Shown here piece after piece: positions 50,111 to 63,960 of a DNA stretch of 64,000 nucleotides. Position numbers and translations under genes: made by a program. The notes under the pieces are model-generated. The model was not told where the DNA came from, did not search any database, and saw only the letters and a program-made list of their open reading frames with translations. Within the stretch, counting starts at the first letter, position 1; each line of letters begins with the position of its first letter. Source of the DNA: Sapria himalayana (taxonomy: Eukaryota > Streptophyta > Magnoliopsida > Malpighiales > Rafflesiaceae); NCBI GenBank assembly GCA_029783825.1, contig JAREIK010004353.1, positions 1-64,000 of the forward strand, given 5' to 3'.

Positions 50111-52221
50111 ATGGCAATGAAGATGGCACAATCCAGTGGTAAACGAAAAATACAATAAATTGAAGATGATCACATCTCAAATGATCAAAGTACTGGTAAA
50201 TCCAATCATCATCCTTTCACGAACCCTGCTATTGTTATGGTAGGTTCTTCAATTCCAATTATAAAAGAAAGTCAAGGTACATCTAAACCTCTAGCTCATA
50301 AAAAGTATAAGTCTGCTATTTGGGAAACTTATGAGATATTAGTTGATTCAGAGGGAAATGAAACTGGCAGGGCAGCTTGTATATGGTGTAGGAAAGAATA
50401 TTTGGCAATAAAGTGATCAAGGTACTTTGGGTTTATGGAAATACTTGAGAGAGACTTATAAGAAATTTCCACACAAAAAAGACTTAATAGAAGCTCACAA
50501 AGGTAAAGACAAGTCACAATCTTTGTTGAGTTTCACTAAAGGTACTAGTTCAGAGGATAACAAATTAACTTGTTGGTAATTTGATCAACAACTAGTTAGG
50601 AAGGCTTTGGTGAAAATGATCATAAAAGATGAATTGCCTTTTTGTTTTATTGAGAGGGATGAGTTTAAAAAGTTTTGTGAAGTTAGTGTGCCTCCATTTA
50701 AAATTCCATCTAGGCACCCCACACTAAGAGATTGTTTTTCTTTGTTTGTGAAGGAAAAGAAGAAATTATTAGATAGCATATCATCTCATGGTAGTAGAGT
50801 TTCATTGACTACCGACACTTGGACTAGCATTCAAAATTTGTCTTATATATGTTTGACTGTTCATTCCATTGATTTTCAATGGAATATGCATAAAAGGCTT
50901 TTGAACTTTTGTGTAATTAAAAGTTATGTTGAAGTTATTATTAGATGTGCTATTGAGTTTTTCATGAATGAATGGTGTTTGAGAAAGTTGATGTGCATTA
51001 CTGTTGACAATGCATAAAATAATGTTGTTGCAGTTGAACAAATATAAAAAAAAGGCTTGTGAAGAAAAGTGTTGTACCTTTGAGAGGCGAGCATTTTTAG
51101 ATGAGATGTTGTGTTCATATCCTAAACTTAATTGTCAGAGATGGCATTGCAGTAGAGTAGGGTGCTATTCAAAAAATTAGAGGTGTTGTGAAATAGGTGA
51201 GGAGCAGTCCTAAAAGATTAGATATGTTTAAGTTATGTGTTGAAGAAGCAAACTTGACATAGGGATCTTCATTGCAATTAGATTGTCCTACAAGATGGAA
51301 TTAAACTTATTTGATGCTATTAAATGATATAAATTATCAAAAAGAATTTGATAAGTTGGAGGACAAAGACAAATGATTTTCGAAGGAGTTTGGTTCAAAC
51401 GTTCCAACTAAGAGAGATTGAACAAACGCCAAAATTTTGGCTCGTTTCTTGAAAACTTTTTATGAGGTAACTTGTAAATTTTCTGGCTCATAATATTTTA
51501 CCTCTAGTGTTTATTTTCCTGAGATTATTTTAATTTTGAAAAAAATTGTGCTCTGTGAAAATAGTAGAGATACAATGGCGTCTGAAATGGGTATGAATAT
51601 GAGGCATAAATTCAACAAATATTTGGGTTCTCTTTAGTCAACAAATATTATGCTTTTGTTAGCAGTAGTGTTGGATCCTTCATATAAGCTCAAATATCTC
51701 AATGTTAAGTACACTTAGCATTATAGAGAGGAATTGGCTAAAAATTTGGTAAAAAAGGTTCTAAATGCTTTAAATGAGATGATGAATAATTATAAAGATT
51801 TAAATGAATATGAATCAAAAGAAGATGATTTCTCTTCTACTGTGTTGAAGAAAAATGATGATTTCTATGATGGTAGTGATACTTATGTTGATGATTTTTT
51901 TTTTGTTGAATTGGAGAAAGAATAAGAAGTTGCAGCTTTGAAAGAGTTTGATAGATACTTGGAGGACAAACTTGAAAAAATAAAATTGATTTTGATCTTC
52001 TAAACTAGTGGAAGGTAAATGTGGTTAGGTATCCTTCTTTGGCAAATGTAGCAAGGGATGTATTTACTATTCATGCATCTACTGTTGCCTACGAATCTAC
52101 ATATAGCAATGGGGGGAGAACTTTAGATAAATTTAGGAGTTCTTTAACACCTATTATTGTTGAAGTTCTCATATGTCTACAAGATTTTTTTGAGAAGCTC
52201 AAACAAACCTATTTAAATTGA
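50111..52221 (+). pseudogene. hAT (RICESLEEPER/Ac-type) transposase, decayed
   Basis: Cut-and-paste transposase relic. A probable start is the ATG at 50,111, but TAA follows at 50,156. The same frame then shows a BED-finger-like WETYEIL...CIWC region (cysteine codons at 50,378 and 50,387) up to TGA at 50,414. The finger continues one frame over (GTLGLWKYLRE from 50,421) without the expected histidine. After TAA at 50,577 the core frame runs to 51,017 with TTDTWTS and CITVDNA. Further pieces with stops and shifts give CCVHILNLI, LDCPTRWN, DTMASEMG and VVLDPSYKLKY. A frame at 52,021-52,221 carries the C-terminal dimerisation signature (RYPSLANVARDV, then TYSNGGRTLDKFRSSLTP), preceded in frame by W and then a TAG. 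At least ten in-frame stops or shifts make it inactive. The other short frames on both strands here are shadows. Confidence 0.92.
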
Positions 52222-55200
52222 AGAATTAGTTCAAGACCTTGATGATAATGAATCAGGTCAGTATACAAATCTTGTAAATTTTAATTTCACTTTTACTTCT
52301 TTTATTCATTCAATTTAATAAAAATATGGTTCAATTACAATTTTCAGAGGGGTCACAAGATCCAAATATTTTTACAACTATAGTTCGCCAACTAAATTTG
52401 GAATGGGTGTATTAAATTTTATAAGGTAATATTTTGTTTTTTTATTACTCTATCATCTTAGTAATTTATGTCTACATGATTAACACGTTTTCATCTTTGG
52501 TTGTCCTTCTATAGTGGAGGAAGAAAAGGGAGGAGTTGTAGAAGAGATAATTAATTGGGTTTGGATTTTCGTTACTGTTCCGGGACGGACCTTTGAAATG
52601 ATAATTATCATAGTTATTATTAGTTGTATTTTTTTTGTTATATTAAGCTGCCTAATTTTAGCAATTACTTAAGTAGTAATTGTTGATACCAATATTTGTG
52701 GTCATCTTTAGATATTCCTTAATATTTTAAGCAATTGTTTAAAAAATGTAGTATTGCTATTATGGTTAACTTTCACTCGGTTGAACAAAGCCAACTTGTG
52801 AAAAAATAAAGAACCAAATTTAAGCACACAACTCGATAACGTTCTATTTAATATTTCTATCCTTTTCTACACATCAAAGCTTTTGATAAGGTAATGGAAT
52901 TCGTTTGTGGTATTAAGCCTATTTGACAAAACAAAATTGGCCCAATTTGAGTTTGAAAGATATATAACTAAGGAAAGATAAATGGTACAACAAAAGGTTT
53001 CGACATGAACTAACTTGGCCGGTTTGAAGAAAATAAATTTAAAAAAATGTCCGAACTCCGTTCCGTCCCGGAATGTTTTCTCCTACCCAAAATCCCCGAT
53101 CTACGTCTCGTCCCATCCCGATATTTTGAACCTATGGGATGGGTCTGGATCATCAAAAAATAAATTAATAATCTATTAATAATAAGATAGATATTAATTA
53201 AAATATAAATACAAAACTTAAAATGATTCAGAAGCAAAAAAATATATAATACTATATAATAATTTTTTGTTTTTAAATTTTTTTTTCTTTTAATAAGTTT
53301 ATCTATATTTTTTTTGATAAAAAATAATATATATAAATTATATTTGTCTAACTCATAATTTATTTTTTAATTAATATTTATATATAAATAAACAAATAAA
53401 TAATTAAAATGAATATTTAAAATTATAATAAAAAAAAATAAGATTTATTATTTATTATTTATTATTTAGTGATACCGATTTAATTTAAATTAGATCCATC
53501 TCTCTAATAATTTATTTTGTAATTAATATTTCTATAAAAATAAACTGATAAATAATTAATATAATAATTTGAATTTATACTGAATACAATTTAAAATGAG
53601 ATTTATGATTGATTATTACTGTATACCAGTTTAATGCTTTAAGTATTTAGTGATTTTTTTATTTCGGACATTAGTGATTTATGTTTTTAGGCATTTAGTG
53701 GTTAATAAGTTTTTTAAAACAATAAAAAAACAAAAAAAAGTTTGTAATTTTTTCTCATTGTCTTAGGTTATAACCTTTGAAAATATAATAATATTTAAAA
53801 TTTTTTGAAATGTGAATACTATGTATAATTATATTAATCTTACTAATTATATATCGTATAAATTCAATATAAACAATTTTAATGATAGATATTATAATAA
53901 TGATCAAAAATTAAATTAATAATCTATTATTAATAAGATTGATATAAATTAAAAAATATTTACAAAACCTCAAATTAATTCAAAATTAAAGTAAAAAATA
54001 TTACTGGATAATACTTTTTATTTTTAAAATTTTACTTCTTTTATAAGTATATATACTTTTTTGATTAAAAATAAATTATTTAAATTATATTTGTCGCACT
54101 CATAATTTATTTTGTAATAAATATTTCTATAAAATAAACTTTTAAATAATTAAAATGAATATTTAAAATAATAATAAATTGAAATAAACATTAGATTTTT
54201 TAATTTTTAAGTAGTATATAGCAGTTTAATGGTTTATGTATTTAGGCATTATGGGACTTAGGAGTTTACTGATTTTACTGTGTATGCATTTAGTGGTTTA
54301 TAGGTTTTATTTAAAAATTAAAATAACAAAATATTTATTTTAATTATTTTTTGATATTTTCAAAGGTTATAACATTTGAAAATATAATAATTTTTAAATA
54401 TTTTTCAAATGTGAATTTAATATTTAGTTATAATAACCATTATATTTATATATCATATAAATTCAATATAAACAATTTTATTGATAAATATTCTAAAAAT
54501 AATCAAAAAATAAATTAAAAAGCTATTATTAATAAGATAGATATCAATTAAAATTTAATAAAAAACATACAATGATTCAAAAGAAATCAAAATATATTAC
54601 TATATAATAATTTGTTTTTTTGAATTTTTTTTTCTATTAAAAAGTTTATCCATATTTGTTTGATGAAAATTAATTTATATAAATTATATTTGTCTAACAC
54701 TTTATTAATTTTTTAATTAATATTTATATAAAAATAAACAAATAAATAATTAAAATGAATATTTAAAATTATAATGAAAAAGATAATATTGAGATCTATT
54801 CTTTATTATTTTGGGTATACCAGTCTAATTTAAATTAGATCTGTCTCACTAATAATTTATTTTGTAATTAATACTTCTATAAAAATAAACTGATAAATAA
54901 TTAAAATAAAAATTTAAATTTATACTGAATAAAAATTAAAATGAGATTTATGAATTATTATTAATGTACACCAGTTTAATATTTTAAGTATTTAGAAGAT
55001 TTTTCGTTTATGACTTTAGTGATTTATATTTTTAGTCATTTAGTGGTTTATAGGTTTTATTTAAACAATGAAATAACTAAAAAATTATTTTTTTAATTTT
55101 TTAAATTTTTTAACATTTTCAAAGGTTATAACCTTTGAAAATGTGATAATTTAAATATTTTTTTAAAAATGGAAATACAATATTTAGTAATAATAATCAT

Positions 55201-55510
55201 TATAATTATATAAAATATAAACTAAATATAAACATTTATATTAATAGATATGATATCAATTATCAAAAAGTAAATTAATATGTTATTATTAATATGATTG
55301 ATATAAATTAAAATATAATTGAAAAACCTAAAAATATTCAAAATCCAAGTAAAATTTATTATTAAATAATAATTTTTTTTAGTTTTTGCTTCTTTTTATA
55401 AGCTTATATTTTTTTTTGATGAAAATTAAATTATTTAAATTATATTTGTATCACTCATAATTTATTTTGTAATTAATATTTTAATAAATTATTTAAATTA
55501 TATTTAAGGT

Positions 55511-55641
55511 TTACTAGTTTAAAGGTTTAACTAGATATAACAATGATATATCTTTAGTGGTTATATAATTAATGGTTATATTTTAATTTTTACTAGTTTA
55601 AATAATGGTTAATTAATATTTATTTAGTTTTTACTAGTTTA
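55511..55641. repeat. Scrambled monomer with three TTACTAGTTTA motifs
   Basis: TTACTAGTTTA at 55,511-55,521, 55,590-55,600 and 55,631-55,641, separated by reshuffled pieces of the 8-mer block (AATGGTTA, AAAGGTTTAA). A regular V monomer has this junction once, so this is a local multi-step duplication. Confidence 0.7.
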
Positions 55642-57162
55642 TAGAAATATTAAAGGTTTAATAAATGACTTATATTTAAATTGTTTAGGCATTTAGTGGT
55701 TTATAAGTTTTATTTAAACAATGATATAACAAAAAATTTATTTTTATTATTTTTTTAATTTTTGAAGGTTATAACCTTTGAAAATATAATAATTTCTAAA
55801 TTTTTTTCAAATATAAATATAATATTTAGTTATGATAATCTTTATAATTATAAGTCATTTAAATTCAATATAAATAATTACATTGCTAGATATTATAATA
55901 ATGATCAAAAAAAATTTAATAAACTATTATTAATAAGATAGATATTATTTAAAATATATTTGCAAAATCTAAATTTATTCAAAATCAAAGTAAAATATGT
56001 TACTTAATAATACTTTTTTTAATGTTTTGCTTTTTTTATAACTTTATATTTTTGTTATTATAAATAAGTTATTTAAATTAATTTGTCTTACTCATAATTT
56101 ATTTTGTAATTTATAATTCTATAATCATAAACTAATAAATAATTAAAATAATTATTTAAATTTATAATGAATACAAATAAAATTTAGATTTATTATTTAT
56201 TCTTCAGGATATACCGGTTTAATGGTTTAAGTATTAAGGTGTTTTTTGGTTTAGGAGTTTAGTGGTTTATTTGTTTAGACCTTTAGTGTTTCATTGTTTT
56301 TTTTAATGAATGAAAAAACAAAAAATTTAATTTTTTGATTTTTTTTAATTTTTGAAGGTTGTAACATTGAAAATATAATAATTATTAATTTTTTTTAAAT
56401 GTGAATATAATATTTAGATATAATAAGCTTAATAATTATATATAATGTAAACTAAATATAAATAATTTTATTAATAGATATTATAATAATGATCAATAAA
56501 TAAATTAATAAACTAGTATTAATAAGAATGATATAAATTAAAATATAATTGTAGAATCTAAAATGATTCAAAATCAAAATAAGATATATTACTAAATAAT
56601 AATTTTTTATTTTCAAAAATTTGTTTCATTTTATAAGCATATATATTTTTTTGATTAAAAATAAATTATTTAAATTATATGTGTCTCACTAATAATTTAT
56701 TTTGTAATTAATATTTCTATAAAAATAAATTTATAAATAATTAAAATGAATATTTAAAATTATAATGAATACTAATAAAAAAGAGATATATGATTTATTA
56801 TTTAGGGTATACCTATTTAATGGTTTAAGTTTTTTGTGATTTTGGGGTTAAGGAGTTTATTGATTTATATGTTTGCACATTTAGGTGTTTATATGTTTTA
56901 TTTAATCAATGAAATAACAAAAAATTTATTTTTATGAATTTTCGTGATTTTCAAAGGTTATAACCTTTGAATACAATACTTAGTAATAATAATCTTAATA
57001 ATTATATTTGATGTAAATTTAATATAAAAAATGTTATTAATATGTATTAGTATAATGATCAAACAAAATTAATAAACTATTATTAATAAGATAGATATTA
57101 ATTAACATATATTTGCAGAACCCAAAATAATTCAAAATCAAAGTAAATTATATTACTAAATA

Positions 57163-57280
57163 AAATTTAGTTTATTTTTGAAATTTAGTTTATTTTTATA
57201 AGCTTATATTTTTTCATAAAAAAATAATTAATATTTCTCACTCATTTTTATAAGCTTATTTTTGAAATTTTTTTCATAAA
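57163..57280. repeat. Local tandem duplications within an R-class monomer
   Basis: AAATTTAGTTTATTTTT occurs twice in succession (57,164 and 57,181), TTTTTATAAGCTTAT twice (about 57,193 and 57,246) and TTTTTTCATAAA twice (about 57,210 and 57,269), which indicates replication slippage or template switching in this monomer. Confidence 0.7.
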
Positions 57281-60200
57281 ATTTTAATATTATATTTTAG
57301 TGATTATATTTAAATTATATGTCTTACTCATTATTTATTTTATAATTAATATTTCTATAAAAATAAACTAAAAAATAATTAAAATAAATATTTAAAATTA
57401 TAATGAATACAAATAAAAATGAGATTGATTATCTATTATTTAGGTTATATAGGTTTAATGGTTTAAGTATTTAGGGGGTTTTGGGGTTAAGGAGTCTAGA
57501 TATTTAAATGATTAGGCATTTAGTGGTCTTATGTTTTATATAAATAATAAAATAATAAAATAATAAAAAAAATTATTTTTGTGATTTTTTATCATTTTCG
57601 AAGGTTATAACCTTCGAAAATATAATAATTTTTAAATTTTTTTCAAATGTAAATATAATTTTTAGTTATAATAATATTAATATTTATAAGACATTTAAAT
57701 TCAATTTAAGTAATTTTATTGATATATATTATGATAATGATCAAAATATAAATTAATAAACTATTTTTAATAAGATTGATAGCAATTAAAATATAAATGC
57801 AAAACCTATAATGATTCAAAATCTAAGTAAAATATATTAATAAATGATATTTTTTGTTTTTAAATTTTTACTTCTTTTTATAATCTTATATTTATTTTTT
57901 GATTAAAAATAAATTATTAAAATTATATCTGTCTCACTCTTTATTTAATATGTAATTAATATTTCTATAAAAAATAAACTAATAAATAATTAAAATGAAT
58001 ATTTAAAATTATAATGAATACAAATTAAAATGAGATTTATGATTTATTATAAATGGTATACCAGTTTAATGGATTGTTAATTTAGGGGTTTTGTCATTTA
58101 GGAGTTTATCAATTTATGTTTTTAGGCATTTAGTGATTTATAGTTTTTTTTCATATAATAAAAAATTTTTTTTTTTGGTTTTATATGATTTTCAAAGGTT
58201 ATAACCTTTAAAAATAAAATAATTTTTAAAATTATTTGAAATGTGAATACCATGTATAATTATATTAATCTTTCTAATTATATATCATATAAATTCAATA
58301 TAAAACAATTTTTATGATGGATAGTATAATAATGATCAAAAATTAATTTAATAAACTATTATTAATAATATAAATATTAATTAAAATATTTTTACATAAC
58401 ACAAAATGATTCAAAATCAAATCAAAATATATTACTAAATAATAATATTAAATTTTCAAATATTTCCTTCTTTTTATAAGCTTATATTTTTTATTGATTA
58501 AAAATAAATTATTTAAATAATATTTGACTCACTCAAAATTTTATTTGTAATTAATTTTTATAAATAAATATACTATAAATAATTAAAATGAATATTTAAA
58601 ATTATAATAAATAGAAATAAAAATGAGATTTATTATTTATTAAATAGTATATAGCTATTAAAAGGTATATGTATTTAGGGATTTTGGGGTTTATGAGCAA
58701 ACTAATTTAAGTAAGTAAGCATTTAATGATATTTAGGTTTTATTTTAAAAATGTAATAACAAAAAAATTATTTTTATTATTTTTTCTCATTTTTTAAGGT
58801 TATAACCTTTGAAAATATAATAATATAATAATTTTTAAATTTTTTTTCAAAAGTGAATACAATATATATTTATAAAAAACATAATAATTATATATCATAT
58901 AAATTCAATATAAACAATTTTATTGATATATATTCTAATAATTTTCAAAAAATAAATTAAAAATCTATTATGAATAAGATTGATATTACTTAAAATATAA
59001 TATCAAAACCTAAAATGATTCAAAAACAAAACAAAATATATCACTAAATAATATTTATTTGTTTTTAAATTTTTATGATTTTTATAAGCTTATCTATTTT
59101 TTAATGAAAAAAAATTTATTAAATTATATTCGTAACTCATAATTTATTTTATAATTAATACATATATAAAAATAAAAAACTAAAAATCAAAATGATTTTT
59201 TTAATTTTAATGAAAACAAATAAAAATGAGATTTATTAATTTTTATTTAGGGTATACTAGTTTAAAGGATTATCTATATAGGGGTAACGCGATTTTGTAG
59301 TTTTGTGATTTAAGTGTTTAGGCATTTAGAGGTGTATAGGTTTTATTTAAACAATGAAATAACAAAAAAATATATTTTTTTTATTTTTTCACATGTTCAA
59401 AGGTTATACCCTTTGAAAATATAAAAATATTAAAACTTTTTTCAAATTTAAATACAAAATTTAGTTATAATAATTATTAAATTTATATATAATATAAATT
59501 CAATATAAACATTTTTATTGATAAATATTATAATAATGATCAAAAAATAAATTAATAATCTATTATTAATAAGATATATATCATTTAAAATATAATTACA
59601 AATATTAAAATGATTCAGAAGCTAAGCAAAATATATTACTATATAATAATTTTTTGTTTTGAAATTTTTTTTAAAAATTTATCTATTTTTTTTGATGATA
59701 AATAATTTATATAAATTATATTTGTTTAATTCATAATTTATTTTGTAATTAATATTTATATTAAAAAATACAAATACATACTTAAAATGAATATTTAAAA
59801 TTATAATGAAGAAAAATGAGTTTTATTATTTATTATTTAGGGTATACTAGTTTAATTTAAATTAGATCTATCTAATTAATAATTTATTTTGTAATTAATA
59901 TTTCTATAAAAATAAAATGATAAATAATTAAAATAAAAATTTAAAATTAAACTGAATAAAAATTAAAATGATATTTATAATATATTATTAATGTATACCT
60001 GTTTAATTGTTTAATTATTTAGATGTTTTGTCATTTAGGAGTTTAGAGATTTATGTTTTTAGGCATTTAGAGGTTTATAGGTTTTATTTAAACAATAAAA
60101 TGACAAAAAAAATTTATAATTTTTTCTAATTTTCATCGGTAATAACCTTTGAAAATATAATAATATTTAACATTTTTTGAAATGTGAATATAATATTTAG

Positions 60201-62059
60201 TTATAATAATATTAATAATTATATATCATATAAATTCAATATAAACAATTTTATTGATAGATATTATAATAATGATCAAAAATTAAATTAATAAACTATT
60301 AATAATAAGATAAATATTAATTAAAAAATATTTAGAAAACCCAAATTGATTCAAAATTAAAGTAAAATATATTACTTAATAAAAATTTTAATTTTTAAAT
60401 TATTACTTATTTTATAAGCGTAAATACTTTTATTGATTAAAAATAAATTATTTAAATTATATTTCTCGCACTCATAATTTATTTTGTAAAAAATATTCCT
60501 ATAGATATAAACTAAAATTAATTAAAATCAATATTTAAAATTATAATAAATAGTAATAAAAATTAGATTTATTAATTATTAAGTAGTATATAGCGGTTTA
60601 ATGGTTTATGTATTTATGCATTACGTGGTTTAAGAGTTTACTAATTTAACTATGTATGCATTTAGTGGTTATAGGTTTTATTTAAAAAATAAATAAAAAA
60701 AATTTATTTTTATTATTTTTTGATATTTTCAAATGTTATAACCTTTGAAAATATAATAATTTTTAAATTTTTTTCAAAAGTGAATTCAATATTTAGTTAT
60801 AATAATCATTAAATTTATATTTCATATAAATTCAATATAAATAAATTTATTGATAAATTTTCTAATAATGATCAGAAAATAAATTAATAATCTATTATTA
60901 ATAAGATAAATATCAATTAAAATATAATTACAAAACCTAAAATGATTCATAAGGAAAGAAAAATATATTACTATATAATAAATTTTTGTTTTGAAATTTT
61001 TTATTCTATTTTTAAGTTTATCTATATTTTTTGATGAAAAATAATTTATATAAATTATATATGTCTGACTCATAATTTATATTGTAATTAATATTTAATA
61101 AAAATAAACGAATAAATAAATAAAATGAATATTTTAAATTATAATAAAAAAATAATATTGAGATTTATTATTAGGGTTTAGCAATTTAAAAGGATTAACT
61201 ATTTAGGGTTTTCGAGATTACGGAGTTTTTGACTTAAGTATTTAGGCATTTAGTAGTTTATAGGATTTATTTAAAAAATGAAATAACAAAAAACTTATAT
61301 TTGATATTTTCTCACATTTTCAAAGGTTATAACCTTAGAAAATGTTATAATTTTAAATATTTTTAAAAATATGAATACTATATTTAGTAATAAGAATCAT
61401 TATAATTATATATAATATAAACTAAATATAAACAATTTTATTATTAGATATGATATCAATTATCATAAAATAAATTAATATGCTATTATTAATGTGATAG
61501 ATATAAATTAAAATATAATTGCAAAACATTAAATTATTCAAAATCAAATTAATATTTATTACCAAATAATAATTTTTTTTTAGTTTTTCTTCTTTTTATA
61601 AGCTTATATTTTTTTTGATTAAAAATAAATTATTTAAATTATATTTAAGGTATACGAGTTTAAAATTTTAAGTGTTTAGAGGCTTTTCTGTTTAAGAGTG
61701 TATAGATTTAAGTGTTTAGGCATTTAGTGGTATATAAGATTTATTTAAACAATGATATAACAAAAAATTTATTTTTATTTTTTTTTCTAACTTTTGAAGT
61801 TTATAACCTTTGAAAATATAAAAATTTCTAAATTTTTTTCAAATGTAAATATAAGTTTTAGTCATAATAATCTTAATAAATATAAGTCATTTATATTCAA
61901 TATAAATAATCAAATTGCAAGATATTATAATAAAGATCAATAAATAAATTAATAAACTATTATTAATAAGATAGATATTATTTAAAATATAATTACAAAA
62001 TCTAAATTTATTCAAAATCAAACATTATATTACTAAATAATAATTTTTTTAAAAATTTT

Positions 62060-62671
62060 TGCTTTTTTTATAAGTTTATATTTTTGTTATTAAAAATAAA
62101 TATTTTAAATTATATTTGTATTCCTCATTATTTATTTTGTAATTTATAATTCTATAAAAATAGACTAATAAATAATTAAAATAAATATTTAAAATTATAA
62201 TGAATACGAATAAAATTGAGATTTATTATTTATTATTTAGGATATACAGGTTTAATGGTTTAAGTATTTAGGTGTTTTGGGGTTTAGTCAGTTAAGTGTT
62301 TATGCCTTTGGTGATTTTCTCTAATTTTTGAAGGTTATAACCTTTGAAAATATAATAATTTTTAATTTTTTTTTAAATGTGAATATAATATTTAGTTATA
62401 ATAATCTTGATAATTATATATAATGTAAAATAAATATAAATAATTTTATTAATAGATATTATAATAATGATCTATAAATAAATTAATAAACTATTATTAA
62501 TTAGAATGATATAAATTAAAATATAATTGCAAAATCTAAAATTATTCAAAATTAAATTAAAATAAACTACTAAATAAATAATATTTTCTTTTGAAAATTT
62601 TGCCTCTTATTATAATCATATAATTTTATGATCAATAATAAATTATTTAAATTATATCCGTCTCACTAATA
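62060..62671 (+). repeat. Recently duplicated monomer, copy 1
   Basis: About 610 bp repeated at 63,350-63,960 with an offset near 1,290 bp. Over the last ~430 bp I count only about four or five differences, far fewer than between other monomers of the same class, so this is among the youngest duplications in the window. Confidence 0.85.
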
Positions 62672-63349
62672 ATTTAATTTGTAATTAATATTTCAAAAAA
62701 AATAAATTGATAAATAATTAAAATGAATATTTAAAATTATAATGAATACTAATAAAAATTAGATTTATTATTTATTATTTAGAGTATACTAATTTAAAGG
62801 CTTAAGTATTTATGGGCTTCTAGGTTTAGGAGTTTAGTCTTTAAGTATTTAGGTATTTTATGGTTTATAGATTTTTTTAAAAAAATCTAATACCAAAAAA
62901 TTTAATTTTTTATTTTTAATTATTTTCAAAGGTTATAACCTTTGAAAACTTAATAATTTTTAAATTTTTTTAAAATGTGAAAATACTTTTTTGTTATAAT
63001 AATCTAAATAATTATATATTATGTAAATTCAATATAAATAATTTTTTTATAGATATTATTATTACGATAATAAAATAAATTAATAAACTATTATTAATAA
63101 GATAAATATTAAATAAAATGTATTTGCAAAACCTAAATTGATTCAGAATCAAAACCTAAATCTTAGTAAATACAAGTGATTTAAATTCAATATAAATAAT
63201 CACATTGCTAGATATTATAATAATGACCAATAAATAAATTAATAAACTATTATTACTAAGATAAATATTATTTAAAATATATTTGCAAAATCTAAATTTA
63301 TGTAAAATCAAAGTATATATTACTAAATAATAATTTTTTTTAAGATTTT

Positions 63350-63960
63350 GCTTTTTTTATAAGTTTATATTTTTGTTATTAAAAATAAATATTTTAAATT
63401 ATATTTGTATTCCTCAAAATTTATTTTGTAATTTATAATTCTATAAAAATAGACTAATAAATAATTAAAATAAATATTTAAAATTATAATGAATACGAAT
63501 AAAATTGAGATTTATTATTTATTATTTAGGATATACAGGTTTAATGGTTTAATTATTTAGGTGTTTTGGGGTTTAGTCAGTTAAGTGTTTATGCCTTTGG
63601 TGATTTTCTCTAAGTTTTGAAGGTTATAACCTTTGAAAATATAATAATTTTTAATTTTTTTTAAAATGTGAATATAATATTTAGTTATAATAATCTTGAT
63701 AATTATATATAATGTAAAATCAATATAAATAATTTTATTAATAGATATTATAATAATGATCTATAAATAAATTAATAAACTATTATTAATTAGAATGATA
63801 TAAATTAAAATATAATTGCAAAATCTAAAATTATTCAAAATTAAATTAAAATAAACTACTAAATAAATAATATTTTCTTTTGAAAATTTTGCCTCTTATT
63901 ATAATCATATAATTTTATGATCAATAATAAATTATTTAAATTATATCCGTCTCACTAATA
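63350..63960 (+). repeat. Recently duplicated monomer, copy 2
   Basis: Second copy of 62,060-62,671. It ends abruptly at CTCACTAATA, where the strand orientation of the satellite reverses. Confidence 0.85.

Larger units (their letters stand above)
43045..51790 (+). repeat. Right arm of the large inverted duplication
   Basis: Inverted counterpart of 13,790-22,010: satellite, segment A, satellite, hAT relic. Core steps between A and hAT (about 520, 395, 720, 597, 723 bp) mirror the left arm (590, 384, 738, 570, 740). It is slightly longer than the left arm because the left hAT relic has an internal deletion. Confidence 0.85.
49513..53152 (+). mobile_element. hAT transposon relic, nearly full length, 3' terminus lost (right copy)
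   Basis: Starts with TAGGGCTGCTCA next to W-class satellite (GCATTTAG-), at the same target point as the left copy. Order: 5' subterminal GGGAC-rich region, TA microsatellite, 5' untranslated region, decayed transposase (50,111-52,221), then a 3' region to 53,152. A GT...AG pair at about 52,256-52,347 could be a 3' intron. The 3' end carries GC-rich CGTCCCATCCCGAT-type subterminal sequence. No matching TGAGCA-CCCTA terminal repeat is present, and the satellite resumes about 200 bp further into a monomer than the insertion point. A deletion therefore removed the 3' terminus together with flanking satellite, and no target duplication can be checked. Element length about 3.6 kb is normal for the family. 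Confidence 0.88.
53153..59400 (+). repeat. Satellite array, + orientation, right part 1
   Basis: Cores near 53,760, 54,358, 55,115, 55,762, 56,352, 56,954, 57,596, 58,190, 58,793 and 59,396. Class order: S, T, W, S, T, V, Q, N, R, Z, Y, X. Read backwards, X-Y-Z-R-N-Q-V-T-S-W reproduces the order of the - array (compare 35.8 kb onward and 21.6-26.9 kb), supporting a shared higher-order repeat. Two monomers are scrambled (about 55,500-55,690 and 57,160-57,300). Frame 53,010-53,237 spans the hAT/satellite junction and is not a gene. Confidence 0.92.
59401..63960 (+). repeat. Satellite array, + orientation, right part 2
   Basis: Cores near 60,133, 60,729, 61,318, 61,794, 62,328, 62,927 and 63,617. 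Class order: S, T, W, P, V, Q, M, Q. Spacings 596, 589, 476, 534 match the left block (598, 600, 478, 532 from 4,223), so this is a direct repeat of 3.5-6.7 kb. The last monomer (63,350-63,960) is nearly identical to 62,060-62,671. A chimeric junction near 63,150 joins a truncated M monomer to a Q-type body. Frame 60,822-61,073 (minus) is satellite translation. Confidence 0.92.

Noticed and set aside
52256..52347. GT...AG interval as a real intron of the hAT gene
   Set aside because: The splice-site-like ends are present and plausible, but the gene is dead and no protein continuity can be shown across it, so it is not listed as a separate feature.
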